DNA from: CAXBNB01 sp965267535
GTDB taxonomy: Bacteria; Bacteroidota; Bacteroidia; Cytophagales; Cyclobacteriaceae
Direction of reading: 5' to 3'
Assembly (NCBI GenBank): GCA_965267535.1
Contig: OZ254082.1
Location: forward strand, 868,001-932,000
Length of the DNA stretch: 64,000 nt
Shown here: positions 1-7,659 of the stretch, one piece after another
Position numbering within the stretch: position 1 is the first letter of the stretch
How the letters are laid out: every line of letters starts with the position of its first letter
Program-made: the position numbers and the translations under genes
Notes under the pieces: model-generated
Told to the model about the DNA's origin: nothing
The model's input: only the letters and a program-made list of their open reading frames with translations
Database searches by the model: none

Positions 1-116
1 GTTCTGGCACTGTGCTTGTGCTGCGACCATGCAGAGTTAGTACTGAAAATACTGTTCAGGATTTTTTCACCTTCGTACGCGTAGTTGTTTTTTTGGGTTG
101 TTTGTTGTAGTTGCAT
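1..116 (-). CDS. 5' end of an unidentified leftward gene (partial)
   Basis: An open frame starts with ATG at 116 on the minus strand and stays open for 38 codons to the window edge. It begins MQLQQTTQKNNYAYEGEK and continues with a mixed polar, non-membrane composition. I do not recognise the family from so short a piece. It is divergent from hemJ, and the space between them (117-247) would hold both promoters. A chance open frame of this length is possible, so this is a moderate call supported mainly by the plausible protein-like composition and the otherwise empty left end. Confidence 0.4.
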   Translation of the reverse strand, partial: MQLQQTTQKNNYAYEGEKILNSIFSTNSAWSQHKHSAR

Positions 117-232
117 GTCTCTTTTTGTCTAGCTGGCATTCATTCAGTGCACAAACAAGCGGATTTATCATTTTTGGTATGCGAAAAAAATTTTAAGCTA
201 TCACTAGTCTGCAATTATTTCGCGGATGCTTG

Positions 233-240
233 TACTTTTG
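233..240 (+). promoter_or_regulatory. Bacteroidota -7 element before hemJ
   Basis: TACTTTTG matches the TAnnTTTG -7 consensus of Bacteroidota promoters. Its last base is only 7 nt before the hemJ ATG at 248, so the transcript would start at or next to the start codon. No clear -33 TTTG is visible about 19 bp upstream, which lowers confidence. Confidence 0.45.
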
Positions 241-247
241 TACACCT

Positions 248-781
248 ATGACATACCTGTATATAAAAGCGGTTCACATAATATTTGTTGTTACTTGGTT
301 TGCCGGGCTATTTTATATGGTTAGGTTGTTTATTTACTCCGTGGAAGCAAACGAAAAAGACGAACCCGAAAAGTTCATCCTGACGAACCAGCTTTTGATC
401 ATGCAAACCCGACTTTGGTACATCATCGCCTGGCCGTCTGCTATACTTACGATATTTTTTGGAAGTTGGTTGATGTATGAGCTAAATCTATGGTTACAGC
501 CCTGGATGCATCTCAAGTTTTTGTTTGTAGTGGGGCTATTTATTTATCACCTGATTTGTGGGCGTATTCACCTTCAGATGAAGCGAGGAATATATAATTA
601 TAGTTCTACACAATTGCGGGTGTGGAACGAAATTGCAACCTTATTTTTGTTTGCGATAGTTTTTATAGTAGTACTCAAAAACACCCTTAGCTGGCTGTGG
701 GGGGTGTTGGGCCTGTTTGCAATTGGTGTTTTTCTTATGCTGGGTATAAAGCTGTACAAAAGAATTAGAAATGATAAATAA
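248..781 (+). CDS. hemJ: HemJ-like protoporphyrinogen IX oxidase
   Basis: A 177-residue membrane protein of the HemJ (UPF0093) family, which oxidises protoporphyrinogen IX to protoporphyrin IX in the inner membrane late in heme synthesis. The N-terminus has the family pattern YIKAVHIIFVVTWFAGLFY, with the conserved histidine at about residue 10. A second histidine lies near residue 88 (WMHLKFLF), and there are four hydrophobic helices. A TTG at 230 would add six residues, but the family normally begins at the ATG chosen here. The SCO gene overlaps its end by 11 bp, and a cytochrome c lipoprotein follows, so heme supply is transcribed together with respiratory-chain assembly factors. Family assignment is strong; activity is inferred from the family. 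Confidence 0.85.
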   Translation: MTYLYIKAVHIIFVVTWFAGLFYMVRLFIYSVEANEKDEPEKFILTNQLLIMQTRLWYIIAWPSAILTIFFGSWLMYELNLWLQPWMHLKFLFVVGLFIYHLICGRIHLQMKRGIYNYSSTQLRVWNEIATLFLFAIVFIVVLKNTLSWLWGVLGLFAIGVFLMLGIKLYKRIRNDK

Positions 782-1424
782 AACAATAATGCTGCTGTGC
801 GCTGTAGTATTGGTGGCAGTAGGGTGTGTAGATAAAGGGACCGACCAATTGCCTATAATGGGAAGGTCGAAAGTAGTAGAAAAAAAAGTAGGAGGTAAGG
901 TTGTTTACGATACTATTCCCCATACTATTGCTGATTTTCAGTTTGTAAATCAGGATAGTACACTGATAACAAATGATACTTTTAAAGGGAAGGTATATGT
1001 AGCTGATTTCTTCTTTACATCGTGCCCTACCATTTGTCCATTGATGAAAAAACAAATGCTTCGTGTTTATGAGCGATTTCGGGCCAATGATAAAGTTGCT
1101 ATACTATCGCATTCTATCGACCCCACTTATGACAATGTGGCTGTGTTGAAGAGCTATGCAGAAGGGTTGGGAGTGAGTAGTGACAAGTGGCATTTTGTAA
1201 CAGGTGATGAGGATGATATTTTCAATATTGGGGAAAAAAGTTACATGGTGACGGCAGGAGCAGACGAAACTGCCCCCGGTGGATATATTCATAGCGGAGC
1301 ATTTTTGCTTATTGATATGGATAGGCGTGTACGTGGGCTATACGATGGTACCATTCCCGACGAAGTGGATATATTGATGAACGATATAGATAGGTTGCTG
1401 TCAGAATATGAACAAGATAAGTAG
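771..1424 (+). CDS. SCO1/SenC family copper chaperone lipoprotein
   Basis: A 217-residue SCO family protein with a thioredoxin-like fold. These proteins deliver copper to, or reduce, the CuA centre of cytochrome c oxidase on the outer face of the inner membrane. A signal peptide ends in a lipobox (VAVGC, Cys19), so it is probably a lipoprotein. The copper ligands are present: CPTIC gives Cys85 and Cys89 (CxxxC), and the distal histidine is at about 174 (GGYIHSG). The gene overlaps hemJ by 11 bp and the following cytochrome c gene by 17 bp, which indicates translational coupling within one operon. Confidence 0.9.
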   Translation: MINKTIMLLCAVVLVAVGCVDKGTDQLPIMGRSKVVEKKVGGKVVYDTIPHTIADFQFVNQDSTLITNDTFKGKVYVADFFFTSCPTICPLMKKQMLRVYERFRANDKVAILSHSIDPTYDNVAVLKSYAEGLGVSSDKWHFVTGDEDDIFNIGEKSYMVTAGADETAPGGYIHSGAFLLIDMDRRVRGLYDGTIPDEVDILMNDIDRLLSEYEQDK

Positions 1425-1869
1425 CAGTTGCTGTTTGTTGGCGGTATTGCTGGCATTTGGATGCTCCGGAGGAGGAGAAAAGCAATCGCAGGGTGAAAAA
1501 TCTTTGTCTTTTGCAGAAAAAATAGAGTTAAAGCAGTATAAAGTGCAAGGCGAAATATTGTATGCCCAGCATTGTGGAAATTGTCATCAGGCAGATGGCA
1601 CGGGTTTGGGTAAGCTGATTCCTCCTCTTACGCAGATAGCCGATATGGCATCAAGAAAGGAGCAATTGGCCTGTATAATAAAAAATGGAATGGAAGGCCC
1701 TGTAGTAGTAAATGGACAGACTTACAATGGAAAAATGCCGCCTGCCCTTCACCTTACCAATTTAGAGATTGCAGAGATATTGACTTTTGTGGGCAACTCC
1801 TGGAACAACAGCGTAGGGATCGTAAAATCGGGCGAGGTGGAAGATTACCTGTCCGCCTGCAGGCCCTAG
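1408..1869 (+). CDS. c-type cytochrome lipoprotein
   Basis: A 153-residue monoheme cytochrome c. A signal peptide with lipobox (LLAFGC, Cys19) suggests a membrane-anchored periplasmic protein. The heme-binding motif CGNCH is at residues 56-60, and the likely axial methionine is in GKMPP near residue 110. It overlaps the SCO gene by 17 bp. It is probably a small electron carrier working with the terminal oxidase or another respiratory complex; its partner cannot be read from the sequence. The gene ends 6 bp before the convergent lipoprotein gene. Confidence 0.85.
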   Translation: MNKISSSCCLLAVLLAFGCSGGGEKQSQGEKSLSFAEKIELKQYKVQGEILYAQHCGNCHQADGTGLGKLIPPLTQIADMASRKEQLACIIKNGMEGPVVVNGQTYNGKMPPALHLTNLEIAEILTFVGNSWNNSVGIVKSGEVEDYLSACRP

Positions 1870-1875
1870 CAGGTT

Positions 1876-2289
1876 TTATTTTACCCACTTTTCGCCCTCA
1901 GCTTTGGCGTTGAGCATATCTTCTTTTACTTTCTGAATAAGTATTTTTTGTTCCTCTAGGTATTTCATGGCTTCATCATGCGGAGTACCTTGCTCCAGCT
2001 GCTCAAACTGGCGCATCCAAACCATCATGGATTCATTGGCTTTTTTTAAGTCTTCAACGGCATCTTTCATGGCCTTAGGAGCAGGTGAATCTACTGATAC
2101 ACTATCCAGACTATCAGCTTTTGCTTCTATTTTTTTAGCCAGTGACCGCAAAGTGCCCATTTCGGGCATTACTTCATCATGAATGTCCATGACAACCTTG
2201 TACAAGGCTTCTTCTTTTTTTCTTTCCTGATTACAACCCGAAAAAAGGATTCCAACTAAGGCTATTACGATTAGAAAACGGTTCATCAT
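1876..2289 (-). CDS. small coiled-coil lipoprotein of unknown function
   Basis: A 137-residue predicted lipoprotein (signal peptide, lipobox GILFSGC, Cys19) followed by a mostly helical, charged body rich in Lys and Glu. The stretch MDIHDEVMPEMGTLRSL resembles a family common in Bacteroidota that databases often label viral A-type inclusion protein, a name with no functional meaning. Two start codons (2289 and 2286) are adjacent. A TACTTTTG -7 element lies 20 nt upstream. It converges on the cytochrome operon with a 6-bp gap. Function unknown. Confidence 0.75.
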   Translation of the reverse strand: MMNRFLIVIALVGILFSGCNQERKKEEALYKVVMDIHDEVMPEMGTLRSLAKKIEAKADSLDSVSVDSPAPKAMKDAVEDLKKANESMMVWMRQFEQLEQGTPHDEAMKYLEEQKILIQKVKEDMLNAKAEGEKWVK

Positions 2290-2309
2290 GATCGATTTTT
2301 TTGCTCTTG

Positions 2310-2317
2310 CAAAAGTA
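2310..2317 (-). promoter_or_regulatory. -7 element for the small lipoprotein gene
   Basis: Read on the minus strand this is TACTTTTG, a full match to TAnnTTTG, 20 nt before the start codon. The expected -33 TTTG is not evident. Confidence 0.4.
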
Positions 2318-2676
2318 TATCAATCTATTTTGATGAGTAGCTGATGACAGTAAGAAAGTTGACGGTATGAGGCTTATACGCCGGGTGAAACAGGAGTTAG
2401 ACCCATTTCAGGCTTTTTTATGAGTTGTGTACAGAGTAAAATATCCGTAAAATTTCGGATATCTTGACCTACGTATTATTATGTTAACACATACTTGTGT
2501 TATTTTGCACTTTTCGAATAAAGCCATAAGTATATTGCCCTCTGATAAGTGAAAAATATTGCAATTTTTATATGATTTTATATAAATTGGGGGAGTTAAT
2601 TGCGTTGGCATATGTGATAACCGGTATTTTTACGGTAGAAATAGGACCTAAACGAGTATTATACTAAATCAACAAC
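2318..2676. other. gene-free divergent intergenic region
   Basis: An AT-rich stretch between two divergent genes. It should hold the antiporter promoter; the best candidate is a TTG followed 22 bp later by TATTTTTA near 2627-2634, which is weak. I see no convincing coding sequence, tRNA or strong hairpin. Confidence 0.5.
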
Positions 2677-3930
2677 ATGCACATCTTAGACGTTATAGCC
2701 CTGTTTATCTTTTTAGCAGGTATTTTTATCTACGTTAATACTTACTACATCAAGCTTCCGTCTTCCGTAGGATTAATGATTCTTTCGCTGGGTTTGTCTG
2801 TGGCTTTGTTTGCTCTGGAGCTGCTCATTCCGGAATTTAAATCCGGTACTCAACGCGTATTGCAGGATTACGAGTACCACGATGTGCTTTTTCAGATCGT
2901 GCTCAACTTTATGCTTTTTGCAGGAGCGCTTCAGATAGACTTTCGAAAGCTCAAGGAAGAAAAAACACCTGTCCTTATTTTGGCTATCAGTGGCGTGTTT
3001 ATATCCACAGTTCTCATAGGTTTTGGTATTCATTATCTGCTTGGCTGGTTAGGTATAGAGCTGGAAATACTGTACTGCCTCATGTTTGGCGCTTTGATTT
3101 CGCCTACAGATCCTATTGCCGTTACTGCTACTATTAGGAAATTCAGGTTGTCAGAAAACTTAGAAACCCGTATTTCAGGGGAATCTCTGATCAACGATGG
3201 TGTGGCTGTGGTAACAGCCCTGACTATACTCGATTTGGCTCATGCCGGAGAAACCCACACACTCAACATATTTGATATCGTCTGGATATTTGGTACCGAC
3301 ATTATGGGAGGTGTCATCATGGGGCTGTTTTTGGGGTATACGGGCTACAGAGTATTGCTCTATATAGACAATGATGAAGTAGAAGTAGAAATACTAATGA
3401 CTCTGGCTTTGGTGATGGCAGGTACGCAGTTAGCGGAGTTTATGCACGTGTCGTCAAAGCAAGCGGTGGTTATCATGGGTTTGATTTTGGGTAATGAAGG
3501 CAAAAGTTCTAAAGTGACCAGCGCTACAGGCGATTATGTCTTTAAGTTTTGGAAACTGATGGAAGAGTCGTTTAATGCGATGCTCTTTGTGCTGATCGGT
3601 CTGGAAATGCTCATAATACCCTTGCGAACCGACTATTTTGCAGCAGGGTTCTTTGCTTTCAATCTCGTGTTGTTTTCCCGATGGGTGAGCGTTTTTGTGC
3701 CTATCAAAGCAATGACTACCTATAGGAGTTTTGAGAAAAATACGGTTGCGATATTAGCCTGGGGGGGTATTCGTGGAGGTATCCCTATTGCTCTTTCGTT
3801 ATCCCTTCCGGAGTTTCATGGCAAGGAGGTTATAGTTACCATGACTTATATAGTTGTTGTATGTTCGGTATTGTACCAGGGACTTACCGTACCGAAACTC
3901 TTGCGAACAACTTTTCCTAAAAGACACTAA
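2677..3930 (+). CDS. CPA1-type Na+/H+ antiporter
   Basis: A 417-residue cation:proton antiporter of the NhaP/CPA1 family with about 12 hydrophobic segments. The signature motifs are present: ISPTDPIAVTA, and GESLINDGVAVV with the conserved acidic residue for ion exchange. The C-terminal AWGGIRGGIPIALSLSLP helix is also typical. It exchanges cytoplasmic Na+ (possibly K+) for protons in pH and salt homeostasis. The protein ends soon after the last helix, so it lacks the long regulatory tail of some relatives. It stands alone, followed by a strong hairpin shared with the convergent stress-protein gene. Confidence 0.9.
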   Translation: MHILDVIALFIFLAGIFIYVNTYYIKLPSSVGLMILSLGLSVALFALELLIPEFKSGTQRVLQDYEYHDVLFQIVLNFMLFAGALQIDFRKLKEEKTPVLILAISGVFISTVLIGFGIHYLLGWLGIELEILYCLMFGALISPTDPIAVTATIRKFRLSENLETRISGESLINDGVAVVTALTILDLAHAGETHTLNIFDIVWIFGTDIMGGVIMGLFLGYTGYRVLLYIDNDEVEVEILMTLALVMAGTQLAEFMHVSSKQAVVIMGLILGNEGKSSKVTSATGDYVFKFWKLMEESFNAMLFVLIGLEMLIIPLRTDYFAAGFFAFNLVLFSRWVSVFVPIKAMTTYRSFEKNTVAILAWGGIRGGIPIALSLSLPEFHGKEVIVTMTYIVVVCSVLYQGLTVPKLLRTTFPKRH

Positions 3931-3934
3931 AAAC

Positions 3935-3976
3935 AAAAAGCTGGCAAGAAGGAGTCACATCCCTGCCAGCTTTTTT
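3935..3976. terminator. bidirectional intrinsic terminator
   Basis: A perfect 12-bp stem: AAAAAGCTGGCA (3935-3946) pairs with TGCCAGCTTTTT (3964-3975) around a 17-nt loop. A T-run follows on the plus strand, and the leading A-run gives a T-run on the minus strand. It sits between convergent genes and can serve both. Confidence 0.85.
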
Positions 3977-4006
3977 GCTATGTCATTTTTCCTTTTTTAG
4001 TTAACC

Positions 4007-4846
4007 CTATCGTATGGCCTTTGTCCAGATAGGACGGTGAGCGTGGTTAATCACGTCTTTGGTTACATGACCGGCTATCAGGTAAAGTAAACCATGCCTG
4101 TCATGAGTACCCATCGCAATCATGTCTGCATCGATATCGCTAGCAAAATCCATGATTGCATCAGCCTGATCTGCTTCTTTCACCACATTGATGCTATAGT
4201 TTTCCAGTTTGGCTTCTTTGGCAAACAGCTCTACTCTTTCCTCTACTTCTTCCTTCTTTAGCCAGATAGAGTCATATGCTTTTATGATGTGTAGTTTCGC
4301 ATCGTAGTGTTTTTGCATAAGTTTCAGGTCTTCTATTACCTGAAACTGATCCGGTTTTAAGTCAGTAGCAAACACAATGTTTTTGATCTTAGACAGGTCG
4401 TTGCAGGATTTTACAGTAATGACAGGTACGGTAGAATAGCGCACCACTTTATCCGTAAGCGAACCTACCAACAATTCCTCGAGTCCGCTGGCACCTTTGG
4501 TGCCCATTACTATCAGACTGCTTTTGTGTTCGGCTATTTGCTCTACTATCGAAGAAAAAGAATTGCCTATCTCTACCTTATATGAGATGTTGATGTCGGC
4601 AAATTTGGGGTCGTCTATGATGGACTGTAGTTTGTCCTTTGCCTTTTCTATGAGTTTTAGTACATATACATTTTCCATAGAATTGTAAGAAACTTCCCCC
4701 ATCGTTTTGAAAGCATCGTCTGCAGGGTCTTCTACTACATGAAAAAGCAAAATATCCGATTGAGTATCTGCCGCTAGAGAGTGTGCAGCCTCTATGGCAT
4801 TATTGGCTTCCTCCGAAAAATCGGTGGGCACAAGAATTCGTTTCAT
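4007..4846 (-). CDS. tandem-domain universal stress protein
   Basis: A 279-residue cytosolic protein with two UspA domains, about residues 1-145 and 150-279. The first domain keeps the ATP-binding pattern G-2x-G-9x-G-S/T: VMGTKGASGLEELLVGSLT. The corresponding loop of the second domain (GTHDRHGLLYLIAGHVT) has diverged, so only the first domain may bind nucleotide. Such proteins are induced in stress and stationary phase and can regulate partner proteins. A -7 element (TATTTTTG) lies 22 nt upstream. It converges on the antiporter with a shared terminator. Confidence 0.88.
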   Translation of the reverse strand: MKRILVPTDFSEEANNAIEAAHSLAADTQSDILLFHVVEDPADDAFKTMGEVSYNSMENVYVLKLIEKAKDKLQSIIDDPKFADINISYKVEIGNSFSSIVEQIAEHKSSLIVMGTKGASGLEELLVGSLTDKVVRYSTVPVITVKSCNDLSKIKNIVFATDLKPDQFQVIEDLKLMQKHYDAKLHIIKAYDSIWLKKEEVEERVELFAKEAKLENYSINVVKEADQADAIMDFASDIDADMIAMGTHDRHGLLYLIAGHVTKDVINHAHRPIWTKAIR

Positions 4847-4868
4847 AGTGATATAAATTGATTTAGGT

Positions 4869-4876
4869 CAAAAATA
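4869..4876 (-). promoter_or_regulatory. -7 element for the universal stress gene
   Basis: On the minus strand this reads TATTTTTG (TAnnTTTG), 22 nt before the ATG. A TTTC about 17 bp upstream could be a degenerate -33 box. Confidence 0.5.
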
Positions 4877-5029
4877 CGTTTATATATCAAAGCGAAATAT
4901 GACGCAAAAAGTTGTGTTAAGTGATTATTATCAGCTTTAGTAACTTGTAAAATTCATAGGTATAAATTTTTTCTTATCTAAAATTGTTGAATATTCGTGC
5001 AATTTTCGTTTTTGATAATAAAAAGAAAC

Positions 5030-6124
5030 ATGGAGGTTCAGTCGTTTTGTGCTCGTTGGATTGTAGTAGTGGTAGTGTTAGCAGGGTGTTTTTTTTCTCA
5101 GTGTGGGGAGAAAAAACAAGAACATAGAAGCTTGAGGATAAAGAAAATGACCAAAGTGGTGTCGCCAGCTAACGGAGCAAAGCTGACACTAAACGATGAC
5201 TGGAACTTTGCAGTAGAGCCAGCTCAGGATACCGTATCAGTAGACTCTTTTACAGTCAATATTGGCACAACACCGGTTTTTTCATCTGCTCAGAAAAAGC
5301 CAGCTCAGTCTTACCCATTTGTAGGGCGACATAACATTACTTACGCAGTGTATTTGAGCAACGGAAAAAAAGAAGTTCACACTCAATCTGTGACTTTGCT
5401 AGCCCCTCAGGAGCCTGAGGCTTACACCTACAGAAAGCAAAACACATTCACGCACGATCCCGATGCATTTATTCAGGGTTTGTTCTATGAAAATGGATTT
5501 TTGTACGAAAGCACTGGACACAGAGGGGAGTCTACCTTGCGCAAGGTCAATCCCGGTACGGGTAGCGTAGTGCAAAAGATTGACTTGGAGCAGGAGTACT
5601 TTGGAGAAGGAATCACTGCCTACAAAGACGAGATTTATATGCTTACCTGGGAGTCACGCAAAGGATTCGTATACGACAAAAAAGACTTCAAACTACTGAG
5701 AGAGTTTGGTTATCCAACCGAAGGGTGGGGAATCACCACTATGGGCGATACTCTGGTGATGAGCGATGGATCAGAAAACCTCTACCTGATGGATCCGGCT
5801 TCATTCACGCAGCTAGGCCGTCTTCAGGTGTACGACCATGAAGGGGCTGTAAAAGGATTGAACGAGTTAGAATATATAGACGGAAAGATTTACGCCAATA
5901 TTTATCAAACAGATTATATAGCCATAATAGATGTCAGCACAGGAGCTGTGACCGGAAAGATCAATCTGGCGGGTATATTCGATCGAAACAATTACGGTCG
6001 CCGATCCGATGTGCTAAACGGTATAGCTTACAACCCTGATAACAAGCACCTGTATGTGACCGGAAAGTGGTGGCCAAAGTTGTACGAAATAGAAATAATA
6101 AAAACAGAAACCCCAATCCCATAA
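5030..6124 (+). CDS. glutaminyl-peptide cyclotransferase (lipoprotein)
   Basis: A 364-residue exported protein. After a signal peptide with lipobox LAGC, a short N-terminal region (to about 120) precedes a glutamine cyclotransferase domain of the plant/bacterial type, a five-bladed beta-propeller that converts N-terminal Gln into pyroglutamate. Family motifs include FTHDPDAFIQGL, YESTGHRGESTL, and GLNELEYIDGKIYANIYQTD. The start at 5030 is chosen because it places the signal peptide correctly; a GTG at 4997 would add eleven residues. It is followed after 12 bp by an SCP2-like gene. In Bacteroidota many exported proteins have N-terminal Gln after signal cleavage, a plausible substrate pool. 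Confidence 0.85.
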   Translation: MEVQSFCARWIVVVVVLAGCFFSQCGEKKQEHRSLRIKKMTKVVSPANGAKLTLNDDWNFAVEPAQDTVSVDSFTVNIGTTPVFSSAQKKPAQSYPFVGRHNITYAVYLSNGKKEVHTQSVTLLAPQEPEAYTYRKQNTFTHDPDAFIQGLFYENGFLYESTGHRGESTLRKVNPGTGSVVQKIDLEQEYFGEGITAYKDEIYMLTWESRKGFVYDKKDFKLLREFGYPTEGWGITTMGDTLVMSDGSENLYLMDPASFTQLGRLQVYDHEGAVKGLNELEYIDGKIYANIYQTDYIAIIDVSTGAVTGKINLAGIFDRNNYGRRSDVLNGIAYNPDNKHLYVTGKWWPKLYEIEIIKTETPIP

Positions 6125-6136
6125 ACATTTCCCATT

Positions 6137-6433
6137 ATGACACTGGAAGAAACAACGAACAAAGTAAAAGAGCTGGCTGACAAAAAAGGAGGAGCCATAA
6201 AAGCTAAAATCAAATTTCAATTTGATGAAGGCTGTATTCATCTCGACGACACAGTAGCGCCTACAACTGTAGTGAATGATGACTTGCCTTCGGATTGCAC
6301 CATCAAAGTAAGTCTCAAAAACTTTGAAAAATTGATGATAGGAGAAATGAACCCTATGGGAGCTTTTATGATGCAAAAACTAAAAGTAAATGGTGATATG
6401 TCTGTGGCTATGAAGTTGTCTTCTCTTTTCTGA
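6137..6433 (+). CDS. SCP2 sterol-binding domain-like protein
   Basis: A 98-residue single-domain protein resembling the SCP2 (sterol carrier protein 2) fold, with the ending MGAFMMQKLKVNGDMSVAMKL typical of the family. Such proteins have a hydrophobic cavity and bind lipids or acyl-CoA; the natural ligand in bacteria is unknown. There is no signal peptide, so it should be cytosolic. It lies 12 bp after the cyclotransferase and 8 bp before the DinB-like gene, so the three are probably cotranscribed, although no functional link is obvious. Confidence 0.8.
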   Translation: MTLEETTNKVKELADKKGGAIKAKIKFQFDEGCIHLDDTVAPTTVVNDDLPSDCTIKVSLKNFEKLMIGEMNPMGAFMMQKLKVNGDMSVAMKLSSLF

Positions 6434-6441
6434 CGTTTGCT

Positions 6442-6981
6442 ATGAGCGACGCATTAGAGCAGCTTCGGTACCCTATTGGTAGGTTCAGCGTTAAGCCTGC
6501 CTATACAGCGGAGGATACAGAATTCAATATACAGGCTATAGCCAACTTACCAAAAAGACTCCATCAGGCGGTCGCACACCTGTCGGATGCACAGTTAGAG
6601 ACACCTTATCGACCCAACGGGTGGACAGTACGCCAGGTAGTGCATCATCTTGCTGATAGCCATATCAATAGTTACATTCGGTTTAAATGGACACTTACCG
6701 AGGATACACCCACTATAAAAGCGTATGATGAAGTGGCCTGGGCCGATTTGCATGAAGCTACCTCTGCACCTGTACATTTGTCGCTAGAGTTGCTCTCAGC
6801 CTTGCATGCTCGCTGGACAGTCGTAATGAAAAGCCTCGATGAAGCTCAATTACAAAGAGGATTTGTTCACCCGGAGACCGGAGAATTATCTACCCTTGCT
6901 ACAGCCATAGCACATTATGCCTGGCATGGTGAACATCACCTGACTCAGATAACCTCCCTGATAGAAACTTGCGATTGGTGA
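6442..6981 (+). CDS. DinB/YfiT (BstA)-like metal-dependent transferase or hydrolase
   Basis: A 179-residue four-helix-bundle protein of the DinB superfamily, YfiT/BstA branch. It starts with the typical LRYPIGRF and carries the metal-binding histidines in VRQVVHHLADSHINSY and HYAWHGEHHLTQI. The Bacillus relatives bind a metal and include a bacillithiol S-transferase (BstA); many Bacteroidota make bacillithiol, so conjugation of thiol to toxic electrophiles is a reasonable guess. Substrate not established. It is the last gene of the three-gene run starting with the cyclotransferase. A weak 5-bp hairpin (AAGCG/CGCTT, from 6999) with a T-run follows. Confidence 0.8.
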   Translation: MSDALEQLRYPIGRFSVKPAYTAEDTEFNIQAIANLPKRLHQAVAHLSDAQLETPYRPNGWTVRQVVHHLADSHINSYIRFKWTLTEDTPTIKAYDEVAWADLHEATSAPVHLSLELLSALHARWTVVMKSLDEAQLQRGFVHPETGELSTLATAIAHYAWHGEHHLTQITSLIETCDW

Positions 6982-7029
6982 AATGAAATGTCGTAATGAA
7001 GCGGCAGGCAGAAAACGCTTTTTATATTA

Positions 7030-7047
7030 AACTAACAATTGTTAGTT
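7030..7047 (+). promoter_or_regulatory. 18-bp palindromic operator of the paa operon
   Basis: AACTAACAATTGTTAGTT is a perfect 18-bp palindrome located 9 bp before the TetR gene. It overlaps the -7 element, the position expected for autorepression by the TetR protein, probably relieved by phenylacetyl-CoA as known for PaaR/PaaX systems. The sequence differs from published PaaR sites in proteobacteria, so the link to this regulator is an inference from position. Confidence 0.7.
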
Positions 7048-7050
7048 TTG
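7043..7050 (+). promoter_or_regulatory. -7 element of the paa operon
   Basis: TAGTTTTG matches TAnnTTTG and ends 6 nt before the ATG at 7057. Transcription would therefore begin at or next to the start codon. The right arm of the operator palindrome lies within it. Confidence 0.6.
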
Positions 7051-7056
7051 TAAGAA

Positions 7057-7659
7057 ATGTTAGCTACAGTTATACAAAAAAAGAAATCCAGAAAGGCCGT
7101 TATTCTGGAAGAAGCAGCTGCTCTTATCCATGAGAAAGGGTATGTGGCAGCAACCATGCGTGATATTGCTACGCGGGTAGGCGTAGAAGCAGCGAGTCTG
7201 TACAATCACATAAAATCTAAACAACAGATACTACATGAGATATGCTTTGGCCTGGCTGATCGCTACATGCAGGAAATGGAGCAAATAGAGCAGTCGGGAT
7301 TATCGTATGTAGAAAAAATAAAGTCGCTGGTAGACTTGCATATAACCGTAAATGCAGAGCAAGCCACCCTCTCGGCCGTGATGAATGATGAGTGGCGGCA
7401 TTTGAAAGAACCGGATTTGTCTCGGTTTGTAACCCTTCGAAATGGATACGAAAACAAGTTTATAGACATAATTGATCAAGGTGTAAAGAACGGCGAGATC
7501 AAGGCTGTAGATCCGAAAATAGCCTTATATACAATACTGGGTGCAGTAAGGTGGCTTCAGCACTGGTATACGCCGGGTAAGCCTCCCGGACTAGAAAGGG
7601 TGCGGCAAAATATAGTGGGTATAGTGATGGGTGGCATAGAAAAAAACGAATCGACATGA
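7057..7659 (+). CDS. paaR: TetR family repressor of phenylacetate genes (PaaR-like)
   Basis: A 200-residue TetR regulator. The N-terminal helix-turn-helix (about residues 10-60) has the pattern GYVAATMRDIATRVGVEAASLYNHIKSK; the C-terminal part (about 80-200) is a ligand-binding helical domain. It is the first gene of the paa operon and overlaps paaE by 4 bp (ATGA). The palindrome over its promoter suggests it represses itself and all downstream genes until a CoA-thioester inducer appears. The symbol rests on context: TetR-type PaaR proteins control such clusters in several phyla. Confidence 0.8.
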   Translation: MLATVIQKKKSRKAVILEEAAALIHEKGYVAATMRDIATRVGVEAASLYNHIKSKQQILHEICFGLADRYMQEMEQIEQSGLSYVEKIKSLVDLHITVNAEQATLSAVMNDEWRHLKEPDLSRFVTLRNGYENKFIDIIDQGVKNGEIKAVDPKIALYTILGAVRWLQHWYTPGKPPGLERVRQNIVGIVMGGIEKNEST

